DNA from: Gammaproteobacteria bacterium
Lineage (GTDB): Bacteria; Pseudomonadota; Gammaproteobacteria; JABXHR01
DNA: 48,758 bases
Reading direction: 5' to 3'
Assembly (NCBI GenBank): GCA_013373515.1
Contig: JABXHR010000021.1
Location: 1-48,758 of the forward strand
Shown: one piece after another, positions 26,709 to 34,414 of the stretch
How the letters are laid out: every line of letters begins with the position of its first letter
Numbering within the stretch: position 1 is the first letter of the stretch
Program-made: the position numbers and the translations under genes
The notes under the pieces: model-generated
The model's input: the letters and a program-made list of their open reading frames with translations, nothing else
Told to the model about the DNA's origin: nothing
Databases searched by the model: none

Positions 26709-27467
26709 TCACCCATTTTGGATCATTGTCAGCGCAAGCCGAGTCCCAAAATAACCCACAATTAAGAGTACCAGCGCCACAATGACCCAGCGATAAGCGG
26801 CTTTGCCGCGCCAGCCGAAGGCATGATGGCCGATGAGTAAAGTGCCCAAACAAAACCAAGCGATCACGCTTAGTACAGTCTTGTGTAATACATGCTGAGC
26901 AAGCAGGTCGACGGTCGAGAGTGCGCCGGAGAGCAAGCCCAACGTTAGCAACACCATGGCCAAGTGGAGCAGCCCATAGGTTGCGCGGTCGGTCCGGTCG
27001 AGCGCTGGAAGATCATTATCTAGCGGGTTAGCTTTGAATTGAGACTGGATATTGGCGGCGCTGACGGCTTGCGCGCAGCCGATGGCGAGCGCCGCATAGG
27101 CGGCGATAGAAAGGTAGGCATGCACCGCGATATCGGTGCTGTGAAACTCAAAGCGCATTGCGCCAAAAGCCGCCCACGCGGTCAATGCAATTGCAAATGG
27201 AAATGCCATCGCATGGCTGAGCCGTTCAATAGGATGTAGTCTCGCAGCAATACCGAACAGCAACAGGCACGTGGCGCCAAACAGGGCAAAGGCTGAAAAC
27301 AAGCCGCTGGCGTCGTTGATCGACACCTCGGCGCCCCACCAAGCGATCAGTGAGAGCACGGCTGATGCAGTGAGCATTTGGCTGCCATATTGGCGGTACT
27401 TGCCGCTGAGCACGGTCAAGTTCAGCGTTTGTGCGATCAATATCAATGATGCGGTGGAAATGGCCAT
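26709..27467 (-). CDS. ypjD: YpjD/HemX-like membrane protein (cytochrome c assembly family)
   Basis: A 252-residue integral membrane protein with about eight hydrophobic helices, of the CcsA/CcmC-like family. Conserved histidines lie in AVHAYLSIAAYAALAIG and in HKTVLSVIAWFCLGTLLIGHHAFGWRG, positions that contact haem in relatives. E. coli YpjD is implicated with CorB-type proteins in magnesium tolerance, and the two genes are neighbours here too. It is transcribed away from ffh, with a 114-base shared promoter region. Confidence 0.85.
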   Translation of the reverse strand: MAISTASLILIAQTLNLTVLSGKYRQYGSQMLTASAVLSLIAWWGAEVSINDASGLFSAFALFGATCLLLFGIAARLHPIERLSHAMAFPFAIALTAWAAFGAMRFEFHSTDIAVHAYLSIAAYAALAIGCAQAVSAANIQSQFKANPLDNDLPALDRTDRATYGLLHLAMVLLTLGLLSGALSTVDLLAQHVLHKTVLSVIAWFCLGTLLIGHHAFGWRGKAAYRWVIVALVLLIVGYFGTRLALTMIQNG

Positions 27468-27581
27468 AGTCGCTTATTCGAGAGTTCCGTCGTTAGCATA
27501 ACGTGCTTGAAGGTGCGTTGGGTAGCGCTCATCAATGCTATCATTAGGCATTCATACTAGTTTGTTTGGCAGCTCTATCCT

Positions 27582-28958
27582 ATGTTTGGCAATTTAAGCG
27601 ATCGCTTGCAGTCGACCTTTAAGAACCTCAGCGGTCAGGGTCGGATTACCGAAACCAACATCCAAGCCACGGTGCGAGAAGTGCGCATGGCTTTGTTGGA
27701 AGCCGATGTCGCGCTGCCCGTTGTCAAGCAGTTCACCGAGCAAGTGCGTGAGCGGGCGTTGGGTGCGGAAGTGCTTAGTGCACTTTCTCCTGCGCAGGCC
27801 TTTATTAAAGTCGTCAACGACGCGCTAGTCGACATTATGGGCGGCGAGCGGCGCGAGATTAATCTACGTGCTGCGCCACCGGTCGTGATTTTGATGGCCG
27901 GTTTGCAGGGTGCGGGTAAAACCACCACCGTGGGCAAGCTGGGTCGATTCTTGACGGGCCAACACAAAAAGAAAGTGATGGTGGTCAGTGCCGACGTCTA
28001 CCGTCCAGCAGCGATCGATCAGTTGGAGACCGTGGCCACGCAAGCTGGGCTTACATTCTTCCCTTCAAATACATCACAAAAGCCTGTCGATATAGCCAAA
28101 GCCGCGATTGCTGAGGCCAAGCGCAAACTGATGGATGTCGTGATCGTCGATACCGCCGGTCGTTTGGCGATCGATGACGCGATGATGGACGAAATCAAAG
28201 CGTTGCACGCGGCAATCAATCCGACAGAGACGCTGTTTGTTGTGGATGCTATGACCGGCCAAGATGCGGCGAATACGGCCAAGGCGTTCTCTGAAGCTCT
28301 GCCGTTGACGGGGGTTGTGCTCAGTAAGGCGGACGGTGATTCCAGAGGGGGTGCCGCGTTGTCTGTGCGCATGATTACTGGTGCGCCGATTTTGTTCGCC
28401 GGTATGGGCGAGAAGCTTGATGCGCTGGAGGTATTTCACCCTGATCGCATGGCAAGCCGCATATTGGGCATGGGCGATGTGGTGTCGTTGGTCGAGCAGG
28501 TCACCCGAGATGTCGATATGGCGAAGGCTGAAAAGCTCGCCAAGAAGGTCAAAAAAGGCAAGAAATTCGATTTAGAAGACCTCCGTGATCAAATGCTGCA
28601 AATGCAATCGCTCGGAGGCGTTGGATCACTAATGGGCAAATTGCCGGGCATGGGGCAAATGGCCGGTCAGGTGGATTCGGCGAAGGGTGATAAAGAAGTC
28701 AATCGCATGGTGGCGATCATCAACAGCATGACGCCACAGGAACGCAAGTTCCCCGATATCATCAAGGCGTCGCGCAAAAAGCGGATTGCCAAAGGGTCTG
28801 GCGTTGAAATTCAAGACGTCAATCGTTTGCTGAAGCAGCATCAGCAAATGGCCAAAATGATGAAGAAAATGGCAGGCGGCGGCATGGCCAAGATGATGCA
28901 GATGATGAAGGGCGGAATGGCAGGTGGCATGCCGCCGGGTATGCCACCGTTTCGCTAA
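27582..28958 (+). CDS. ffh: Signal recognition particle protein Ffh (SRP54)
   Basis: A 458-residue SRP GTPase that binds 4.5S RNA and signal sequences and delivers ribosomes to the membrane receptor FtsY. The N domain is followed by G-domain motifs GLQGAGKTTTVGKLG (G1), DTAGRL (G3) and the SKADGDSRGGAAL region (G4). The M domain ends in a methionine-rich tail (KMMKKMAGGG, MAKMMQMMKGG, MPPGMPPF). The ATG at 27582 is followed by the standard FGNLSDRLQ; the ribosome site is weak. It heads the conserved block ffh-rpsP-rimM-trmD-rplS. Confidence 0.98.
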   Translation: MFGNLSDRLQSTFKNLSGQGRITETNIQATVREVRMALLEADVALPVVKQFTEQVRERALGAEVLSALSPAQAFIKVVNDALVDIMGGERREINLRAAPPVVILMAGLQGAGKTTTVGKLGRFLTGQHKKKVMVVSADVYRPAAIDQLETVATQAGLTFFPSNTSQKPVDIAKAAIAEAKRKLMDVVIVDTAGRLAIDDAMMDEIKALHAAINPTETLFVVDAMTGQDAANTAKAFSEALPLTGVVLSKADGDSRGGAALSVRMITGAPILFAGMGEKLDALEVFHPDRMASRILGMGDVVSLVEQVTRDVDMAKAEKLAKKVKKGKKFDLEDLRDQMLQMQSLGGVGSLMGKLPGMGQMAGQVDSAKGDKEVNRMVAIINSMTPQERKFPDIIKASRKKRIAKGSGVEIQDVNRLLKQHQQMAKMMKKMAGGGMAKMMQMMKGGMAGGMPPGMPPFR

Positions 28959-28992
28959 TCGAATTTGCTTTTCAAAAGTAGGGTTTTTCGGT

Positions 28993-28998
28993 TATACT
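28993..28998 (+). promoter_or_regulatory. Putative -10 element upstream of rpsP
   Basis: TATACT at 28993-28998 lies 34 bases before the rpsP start, in the 74-base gap after ffh, with a poor -35 match. It suggests that rpsP-rimM-trmD-rplS can be transcribed from its own promoter. Confidence 0.45.
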
Positions 28999-29032
28999 GC
29001 CGCGTTACGTTTCTACTTTTTAGGAAAAACAC

Positions 29033-29287
29033 GTGGTTACGATCCGTTTATCTCGTGGCGGTGCTAAGCGCGCGCCGTTTTATCAAGTTGTTGTTACCGA
29101 TAGCCGTAATCGCCGTGATGGTGCATATATCGAGCGTTTGGGTTACTTCAATCCAGTCGCACGTGGCCAGCAAGCGCGTGTAGATATCGACTTGGACCGC
29201 ATCCAGCACTGGGTTGGTAACGGCGCTCAAATGAGCGATCGCGTTGCAGGCTTAGTTAAAGAACAGCAGAAAAAAGCCGCCGCTTAA
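29033..29287 (+). CDS. rpsP: 30S ribosomal protein S16
   Basis: An 84-residue protein with the S16 opening [26 protein letters not shown] as its main landmark, then IERLGYFNP. It is needed for assembly of the 30S body. The GTG start at 29033 has AGGA about eight bases upstream. First gene of the ribosomal/tRNA-methylation block shared with most proteobacteria. Confidence 0.98.
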   Translation: MVTIRLSRGGAKRAPFYQVVVTDSRNRRDGAYIERLGYFNPVARGQQARVDIDLDRIQHWVGNGAQMSDRVAGLVKEQQKKAAA

Positions 29288-29314
29288 TTTCGACACCGCT
29301 TCGACGATCCCTGT

Positions 29315-29824
29315 ATGGCCAACACCGATCTTATAAGAGTGGGCACCATCAACGGTGTTCATGGGATTCGTGGCTGGGTCAAGGTTTACTCCTTCACAGA
29401 GGATCGTGCAGCCGTTTTAAGCTACTCGCCTTGGCAACTCACGATCGGCGGTGAAAATCGCTCGGTCAAAGTCTTGGCTAAGCAGGACGGTGGCAAGGTG
29501 TTGCTGGCGAGACTCGAAGGCGTTGATTCAAGAGATGCTGCCGAGGCGATGGTGGGTGCTGAGATTTACGTTGAATCGAGTCAGCTTCCAGTGCTAGACG
29601 ACGGCCAGTATTACTGGCGTGACCTGATCGGCTGCACAGTGATCAGCACTCAATCTGAGGCGTTTGGCACGCTTGAGCAGATGCTCGCGACCGGCGCTAA
29701 CGATGTGATGGTTGTTCAAGGTGATCACGGGGAAATATTGATTCCCTGGGTGCTTGAAAAAGTCGTTGTCGATGTCGACTTGGCGCAGCGGATGATCAAG
29801 GTCGATTGGGAGCTTGATGAATAA
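29315..29824 (+). CDS. rimM: 16S rRNA processing protein RimM
   Basis: A 169-residue 30S maturation factor. The N-terminal barrel shows VGTINGVHGIRGWVKVYSFTE, and the C-terminal PRC barrel has YYWRDLIGCTV and GDHGEILIPWV. It binds S19 and assists assembly of the 30S head. Its last eight bases overlap the trmD start, consistent with the conserved rpsP-rimM-trmD-rplS operon. Confidence 0.97.
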   Translation: MANTDLIRVGTINGVHGIRGWVKVYSFTEDRAAVLSYSPWQLTIGGENRSVKVLAKQDGGKVLLARLEGVDSRDAAEAMVGAEIYVESSQLPVLDDGQYYWRDLIGCTVISTQSEAFGTLEQMLATGANDVMVVQGDHGEILIPWVLEKVVVDVDLAQRMIKVDWELDE

Positions 29825-30515
29825 TCCACTCGATTGCACAGTGATATCGATCTTCCCTGAGTTGATCGAATCTGTGGCGAGTGTAGGTGTTGTTGGTAAA
29901 GCGGTAGATCGGGGATTGGCGTCGATGACGTCAGTGAATCCTCGCGACTTTACGACCGACAAGCATCGCACTGTTGACGATCGCCCATACGGCGGTGGTG
30001 CGGGCATGGTGATGAAGCCGGAGCCACTTGCCAGAGCAGTCGCTTGGGTCAAGGCTGAAAAGCCCGACGCCTATGTCATCTACCCTTCGCCGCAGGGCGC
30101 TGTGTTGGATGATGCAACGGTTAATCGATTGATTGCGCTAAACCGGCCGCTAGTGATGGTGGCAGGGCGGTATGAAGGTGTCGATGAGCGTTTTATCGAG
30201 CGCTATGTCGACGAAGAAATTTCGCTGGGTGACTTTGTGCTCAGCGGCGGTGAGCTACCTTGCATGGTTTTGTTTGACGCCATGGTGAGAAAACTCCCTG
30301 GTGCGCTTGGCAATGAGCATTCTGCGATCGAGGACTCATTTGTCGATGGCGTTTTGGATTGTCCGCACTACACGCGGCCTGAAGAATTTGAAGGGTTGCT
30401 TGTCCCCGAGGTGTTGAGGGGGGGCAATCACGCAGCCATTAAGAAATGGCGTGCTGAGCAAGCAATGTTGCGCACTGCACAGCGTCGCCCAGATTTATTG
30501 AAACAAGGTGAATGA
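29817..30515 (+). CDS. trmD: tRNA (guanine-37-N1)-methyltransferase
   Basis: A 232-residue SPOUT methyltransferase that makes m1G37 in tRNAs, preventing +1 frameshifting. It has the start VISIFPELI, DDRPYGGGAGMV, the trefoil-knot SAM site YPSPQGAVLDD and GRYEGVDERFIERYVDEEISLGDFVLSGGE (family landmark), and the later GNEHSAIEDSF. The frame also opens one codon earlier with TTG; the ATG at 29817 is preferred and overlaps rimM by eight bases. Confidence 0.98.
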   Translation: MNNPLDCTVISIFPELIESVASVGVVGKAVDRGLASMTSVNPRDFTTDKHRTVDDRPYGGGAGMVMKPEPLARAVAWVKAEKPDAYVIYPSPQGAVLDDATVNRLIALNRPLVMVAGRYEGVDERFIERYVDEEISLGDFVLSGGELPCMVLFDAMVRKLPGALGNEHSAIEDSFVDGVLDCPHYTRPEEFEGLLVPEVLRGGNHAAIKKWRAEQAMLRTAQRRPDLLKQGE

Positions 30516-30557
30516 ACCTCGGTTCCTCTTCACGCTAACGTAGAAAAAGGAAGACAC

Positions 30558-30914
30558 ATGTCTGACATTATTAAGCAGCTCGAACAAGAGCAAATGAAAC
30601 AAGATGTACCCAGCTTTGGCCCTGGCGACACGGTTATCGTGCAGGTGAAAGTTGTTGAAGGTTCACGCGAGCGTCTTCAGGCGTTTGAAGGTGTTGTGAT
30701 TGCCAAGCGCAATCGTGGTTTGAACAGCGCGTTTACCGTTCGCAAAATCTCTCACGGCGAAGGCGTTGAGCGCGTTTTCCAAACACACAGCCCGCTGGTT
30801 GATTCGATTAAAGTCGTTCGTCGCGGTAAAGTTCGTCGCGCCAAGTTGTACTACTTGCGTGAGCGCACTGGTCGCGCTGCGCGCATCAAAGAAAAGTTGG
30901 CTGCACGCAAGTAA
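30558..30914 (+). CDS. rplS: 50S ribosomal protein L19
   Basis: A 118-residue ribosomal protein located at the interface of the 30S and 50S subunits. It shows the L19 motifs [54 protein letters not shown] and [20 protein letters not shown]. The ATG at 30558 has an AAGGAAGAC ribosome site. It closes the operon and is followed at once by a strong terminator. Confidence 0.98.
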   Translation: MSDIIKQLEQEQMKQDVPSFGPGDTVIVQVKVVEGSRERLQAFEGVVIAKRNRGLNSAFTVRKISHGEGVERVFQTHSPLVDSIKVVRRGKVRRAKLYYLRERTGRAARIKEKLAARK

Positions 30915-30930
30915 TTGCGTCTCGACAACG

Positions 30931-30962
30931 CAAAGGCGCCCTAAGGGGCGCCTTTGTTGTTT
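30931..30962 (+). terminator. Rho-independent terminator after rplS
   Basis: A perfect 11-base stem (CAAAGGCGCCC at 30931-30941 with its complement at 30946-30956) and a four-base TAAG loop, followed by TTGTTT. It ends the ffh/rpsP block, and the htpG promoter starts within a few bases of it. Confidence 0.9.
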
Positions 30963-30968
30963 ATGGGG

Positions 30969-30996
30969 CTTGAGAAATTTACCTGCTCCCCCAAAT
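30969..30996 (+). promoter_or_regulatory. Sigma-32 heat-shock promoter of htpG
   Basis: CTTGAGA at 30969-30975 (consensus CTTGAAA) and CCCCAAAT at 30989-30996 (consensus CCCCATNT) are separated by 13 bases, within the normal range for sigma-32 promoters. The element lies 27 bases before the htpG start, and HtpG is a classic sigma-32 regulon member. Confidence 0.8.
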
Positions 30997-31022
30997 ACTC
31001 CAAAAAAATTTTGAGGAACATT

Positions 31023-32879
31023 GTGAGCACTAATACCGAAACCCGAGGTTTTGAAACAGAAGTCAATCAGCTGTTGAAGCTGATGATTCATTCACTTTAT
31101 TCAAACTCAGAAATCTTTCTACGAGAGCTGATTTCAAACGCGTCTGACGCGTGCGACAAACTTCGGTTTGAAGCCGGAAAGAATGATGCACTGTTGCAGT
31201 CTGACCCCGATCTGAAAATTCAGATTGATCTAGATAAAGACTCAAAAACACTCACTATCCGCGACAACGGCATCGGCATGTCTCGTGACGAGGTGATCGA
31301 AAATATCGGCACGATTGCGCGTTCTGGCACCAAAGCCTTTATGGAAGCGATGCAGTCGCAAGATAAAGATGATGCCTCGCTGATTGGCCAGTTTGGTGTG
31401 GGCTTTTATAGTGCCTTCATCGTCGCCGATGAAGTAAAGCTGGTAACCCGCAAAGCCGGATTGGATGCAAGTGCAGGCGTGGTTTGGACGTCGTCTGGTG
31501 ATGGTCAGTATACGATTGCTGACGAAACCGTGGCGCGTCGTGGCACCGAAATCGTTTTGACTCTGCGCGAGGAACACGCAGAATTTTTGCAAGCCTACCG
31601 AGTAAAGTCAGTCGTTACGAAATATTCCGACCACATTATGTTTCCCATTGAAATGGCCAAAGAGGGCGATGAAGAGGGATATGAGGCGGTCAACAGCGCA
31701 ACGGCATTGTGGCAGCGCAGCGCGAAAGACATTGGCGACGATGAATATAAGTCTTTCTACAAAACCATCACGCACGACTACAGTGATCCAATGTTATGGA
31801 TACATAACAAGGTCGAAGGCACGCTCGAGTACACTGGGTTGTTCTTCATTCCAGAGCGTGCGCCGTTTGATTTGTATGAGCGTGAAACCACCGATGGAAT
31901 CCGTCTCTATGTGCAGCGTGTCTTCATCATGGAAGACACCAAAAAACTGATGCCGCGCTATCTGCGCTTTGTACGGGGCTTGGTTGATACCAATGATCTG
32001 CCCCTCAATGTCTCTCGCGAAATTCTGCAAGACAGCCGCACCCTTGACAAAATCCGTTCGGGTTCAGTCAAAAAAGTTCTGTCTGCGCTTGCCGATCTGG
32101 CCAAGAATGATGCGGACAAATATCTTGAGTTCTGGAAGACCTTTGGTGCAGTACTCAAAGAGGGTGTCGGCGAGGAGTACTCTCAACGGGATGCGCTATT
32201 GAAATTATTCCGCATGCGTACCTCGCACGACGATGACGGTTGGCATAGCTTTGCCGATGTTGTGTCGCGCATGAGCGAAGGTCAGGACAAAATTTATTAT
32301 CTCAGTGCTGACAACCTCAGTGCGGCCAAGCAAAGCCCGCATCTAGAGTGGTTTAAGAAGAAGGGTATTGAAGTCGTGCTATTCACTGATCGTGTTGATG
32401 AGTGGATGATGAGCTATCTGCATGAGTTTGAAGGTAAGTCATTCGTCAACATTGCAAAGTCTGGTCTCGATTTGGATCAAATCGATGAGGAAGGCAAGCA
32501 GGCGCGAGAAGAAAAGGCCAAGACGGCTGCACCACTTCTGGAACGTTTAAAAACTGCTTTGGGCGAGAAGGTAGATGAAGTGCGTGTCTCCTCTAGGCTG
32601 GTTGATTCGCCTGCTTGTATCGTGTTGTCAGAGCATGAAATGGCGATGTATATGCAAAACCTCCTGCGCCAAGCGGGGCATGACGCGCCAGAGAGCAAGC
32701 CAAACCTCGAAATCAATCCAGACCATGCGGTAATCCAAAAAATCGAACACATTGCCGATGAAGATGTATTTGCGCAGTGGGCCGAACTTTTGCTTGATCA
32801 GTCAATCTTGGCTGAGGGTGGCCAATTGCAAAATGGTGCCGATTTCGTAAAGCGGATGAATCAGCTGATGCTGGGCTAG
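31023..32879 (+). CDS. htpG: Chaperone HtpG (bacterial Hsp90)
   Basis: A 618-residue Hsp90 homologue of normal length. The N-terminal GHKL ATPase has SNASDACDKLRFEA, DNGIGMSRDEV and GQFGVGFYSAF; the middle domain has the catalytic-arginine region PLNVSREILQDSR; a C-terminal dimerisation domain follows. It remodels client proteins under stress together with DnaK. The GTG at 31023 is chosen because GAGGAA lies about five bases upstream and homologues start here; the longer open frame runs back into the terminator. Expression is probably heat-inducible from the sigma-32 element just upstream. Confidence 0.97.
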   Translation: MSTNTETRGFETEVNQLLKLMIHSLYSNSEIFLRELISNASDACDKLRFEAGKNDALLQSDPDLKIQIDLDKDSKTLTIRDNGIGMSRDEVIENIGTIARSGTKAFMEAMQSQDKDDASLIGQFGVGFYSAFIVADEVKLVTRKAGLDASAGVVWTSSGDGQYTIADETVARRGTEIVLTLREEHAEFLQAYRVKSVVTKYSDHIMFPIEMAKEGDEEGYEAVNSATALWQRSAKDIGDDEYKSFYKTITHDYSDPMLWIHNKVEGTLEYTGLFFIPERAPFDLYERETTDGIRLYVQRVFIMEDTKKLMPRYLRFVRGLVDTNDLPLNVSREILQDSRTLDKIRSGSVKKVLSALADLAKNDADKYLEFWKTFGAVLKEGVGEEYSQRDALLKLFRMRTSHDDDGWHSFADVVSRMSEGQDKIYYLSADNLSAAKQSPHLEWFKKKGIEVVLFTDRVDEWMMSYLHEFEGKSFVNIAKSGLDLDQIDEEGKQAREEKAKTAAPLLERLKTALGEKVDEVRVSSRLVDSPACIVLSEHEMAMYMQNLLRQAGHDAPESKPNLEINPDHAVIQKIEHIADEDVFAQWAELLLDQSILAEGGQLQNGADFVKRMNQLMLG

Positions 32880-32896
32880 CAGTTGTTGCAATTAAT

Positions 32897-32925
32897 TAGG
32901 CGTGACTTGAGCACGCCTAGTTTTT
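32897..32925 (+). terminator. Rho-independent terminator after htpG
   Basis: An 8-base stem TAGGCGTG (32897-32904) pairs with CACGCCTA (32912-32919) across a seven-base loop and is followed by GTTTTTG. It isolates htpG from the downstream cytochrome genes. Confidence 0.8.
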
Positions 32926-33026
32926 GCCAGCAGAATCCCAATGTAACTAAGTAATGAAATTTCCCTGATTTTCGGTCACAATACTGGGTTTGGGCCTTTG
33001 CCTAGTCAAGCAATAGTGGATTGATA

Positions 33027-33326
33027 ATGAAAAAAGTACTAGCACTTTTGGCGTTCGCTGGTGCAGCGCATGCTGAGGGAAATGTCGAGGCGGGTCGAGC
33101 ACTTGCTGAGACATGTCTTGGGTGTCACGGTGTTGCCCATTACGTCAACACATATCCCACCTATCACGTACCGAAACTCAAAGGCCAGCACGCCGAGTAT
33201 ATCGTTGAGGCACTCAAAGGTTATCGCTCAGGTGAGCGTGCGCATGAAACCATGCATGCCAATGCTGCGCAACTGAGTGATCAGGACATCGCAGACATCG
33301 CTGCATACATTGCGTCTATCAAATAA
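33027..33326 (+). CDS. Small periplasmic c-type cytochrome
   Basis: A 99-residue class I cytochrome c with a signal peptide cleaved near AHA at residue 16, a single haem site CLGCH, and a likely axial methionine in HETMHANAAQLSDQDIADIAAYIAS. The opening GNVEAGRALAETC is typical of the c4/c5/c553 group of soluble electron carriers. The ATG at 33027 follows a TTG at 33021, and the short signal peptide supports the ATG. A second mono-haem cytochrome follows 14 bases later and is similar in layout, so they probably work in the same electron-transfer step; partners are not in the window. Confidence 0.9.
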   Translation: MKKVLALLAFAGAAHAEGNVEAGRALAETCLGCHGVAHYVNTYPTYHVPKLKGQHAEYIVEALKGYRSGERAHETMHANAAQLSDQDIADIAAYIASIK

Positions 33327-33340
33327 TCGAGGGCAGTTAG

Positions 33341-33661
33341 ATGAAATATTTAGTGATCGCGGCAGCTTTGGTCGCAACATCAAGCGTCTCTGCTGCTGGC
33401 GATGCCAATCGTGGCAAGGCGCTTTCAGCTACTTGTGCAGGCTGTCACGGTGAAAACGGCGTGAGCCAAATCAAGACTTACCCAATTTTGGCAGGCCAAT
33501 ACGCGAGCTACATTGAGCAAGCGCTGAAAGATTACAAAAGCGGCGCGCGTGCAAATGCCATTATGAAAGGGTTCGCGGCAGGTTTGTCGGCTCAGGATAT
33601 GAAAGACTTGGCGGCTTACTTTGCGTCTCAGCCTTCAGATCTGGACACATTGCCCAGATAA
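33341..33661 (+). CDS. Small periplasmic c-type cytochrome
   Basis: A 106-residue class I cytochrome c. The signal peptide is cleaved near SVSA at about residue 18; the haem site is CAGCH in CAGCHGENGVSQ, and the axial methionine is probably in NAIMKGFAAGLSAQDMKDLAAYFASQ. GDANRGKALSATC and PILAGQYASYIEQALKDYKSG match single domains of cytochrome c4. It is co-transcribed with the previous cytochrome and followed by a shared terminator. Confidence 0.92.
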   Translation: MKYLVIAAALVATSSVSAAGDANRGKALSATCAGCHGENGVSQIKTYPILAGQYASYIEQALKDYKSGARANAIMKGFAAGLSAQDMKDLAAYFASQPSDLDTLPR

Positions 33662-33669
33662 ATAAAATG

Positions 33670-33692
33670 GCCCCAGCAACTGGGGCTTTTTT
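33670..33692. terminator. Bidirectional terminator between the cytochrome and ycgL genes
   Basis: GCCCCAG and CTGGGGC (33670-33686) form a 7-base stem with a CAA loop, followed by six T on the plus strand. The flanking A-rich AAAAT upstream gives a T-rich run on the minus strand, so it can serve both convergent genes. Confidence 0.85.
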
Positions 33693-33966
33693 ATGTGGGA
33701 TTGGCGATGCGCGCCAGGAGCGACTCGACATCGTCAGGCATCTGAATATGAAATCCGCGCGCGTCCAAGTTTTGCATCAACAGTGCGGCATTTTCCTTGC
33801 GAAGCGAACGGTTCTCGTCAAGTTCAAGTTCAAATGAAAACTCATATGGCGCCAACGCTTGGTCTGTTTCCCTGGGAAGTACCCCAAACTCATCTTTCTC
33901 AGCTAAGTACAAGTATGTGCCTGGGCGGCGGGTGCTTTGGTAGATATATGCGGTCATTTTTTTCAT
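33691..33966 (-). CDS. ycgL: YcgL domain protein
   Basis: A 91-residue protein of the YcgL family, conserved in gammaproteobacteria and of unknown function. IYQSTRRPGTYLYLAEKDEFGVLP matches the family opening, and LMQNLDARGFHIQMPDDVESLL the C-terminal half. The frame runs upstream to 34218, but the true start is the ATG at 33966 (MKKMTAYIYQ), which aligns with the family start; an ATG three codons later is an alternative. Divergent from hslR with a 55-base gap. Confidence 0.85.
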   Translation of the reverse strand: MKKMTAYIYQSTRRPGTYLYLAEKDEFGVLPRETDQALAPYEFSFELELDENRSLRKENAALLMQNLDARGFHIQMPDDVESLLARIANPT

Positions 33967-34010
33967 CGCGGTATTGTAGCGTTTGTCGCTGTGATTCTGC
34001 AGTGCAAATT

Positions 34011-34015
34011 GGGAG
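34011..34015 (+). promoter_or_regulatory. Ribosome binding site supporting the TTG start of hslR
   Basis: GGGAG at 34011-34015 lies six bases before the TTG at 34022. In this frame a stop codon occurs at 33992-33994 and no ATG or GTG precedes the conserved S4 domain, so TTG is the only usable start. Confidence 0.7.
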
Positions 34016-34021
34016 CTGAAG

Positions 34022-34414
34022 TTGGAGCCCAAACTCCGGATCGACAAATGGCTGTGGGCCGTTCGGTTTTTCAAAACCAGATCGCTTGCGACCGCAGCGA
34101 TTAGCGCAGGACATGTTGAGCTAAATGGCCAGAAAATAAAACCGTCGCACCGTGTACAATCGGGGGATATCGTGAAATTTCGCCGCGGCGATTTTTCGAT
34201 GACCTGCGAAGTGCTCACACTTCAAGAGAAGCGAGTGTCTGCGCCGATAGCACAAGCGTGCTATACCGAAACCGAAGAGAGTCGGTTGGCACGGGAAGCA
34301 GGGCGCGAGCAGCGAGCCATTGATCGAATCATTGACTCAGGGCTTCGCGGTGAGGGTCGGCCTGACAAACATCAGCGCCGGGCGTTAAAAACGCTAAAGG
34401 AACAAGACAATTAG
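34022..34414 (+). CDS. hslR: Heat shock protein 15 (ribosome-associated, S4 domain)
   Basis: A 130-residue RNA-binding protein. The S4 domain reads LRIDKWLWAVRFFKTRSLATAAI, then GHVELNGQKIKPSHRVQSGDIVKF; a basic C-terminal tail follows. Hsp15 recycles stalled 50S subunits that still carry peptidyl-tRNA after heat shock. It uses a TTG start. Its TAG stop overlaps the likely ATT start of pcnB by one base, so the two genes may be translationally coupled. Confidence 0.92.
   Translation: MEPKLRIDKWLWAVRFFKTRSLATAAISAGHVELNGQKIKPSHRVQSGDIVKFRRGDFSMTCEVLTLQEKRVSAPIAQACYTETEESRLAREAGREQRAIDRIIDSGLRGEGRPDKHQRRALKTLKEQDN
34396..34401 (+). promoter_or_regulatory. Ribosome binding site for a likely ATT start of pcnB
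   Basis: AAAGGA at 34396-34401 lies eight bases before an ATT at 34410, in frame with pcnB. The ATG at 34449 has only a weak TGGCGG upstream. E. coli pcnB is one of very few genes known to start at AUU. Confidence 0.5.

Noticed and set aside
30954-31022. Longer htpG start
   Set aside because: The extension would be translated from the rplS terminator and the sigma-32 promoter; the GTG at 31023 has a proper ribosome site and matches homologues.
33967-34218. 84-residue N-terminal extension of ycgL
   Set aside because: It is antisense to hslR, low in protein character, and YcgL proteins start at the MKKMTAYIY segment.
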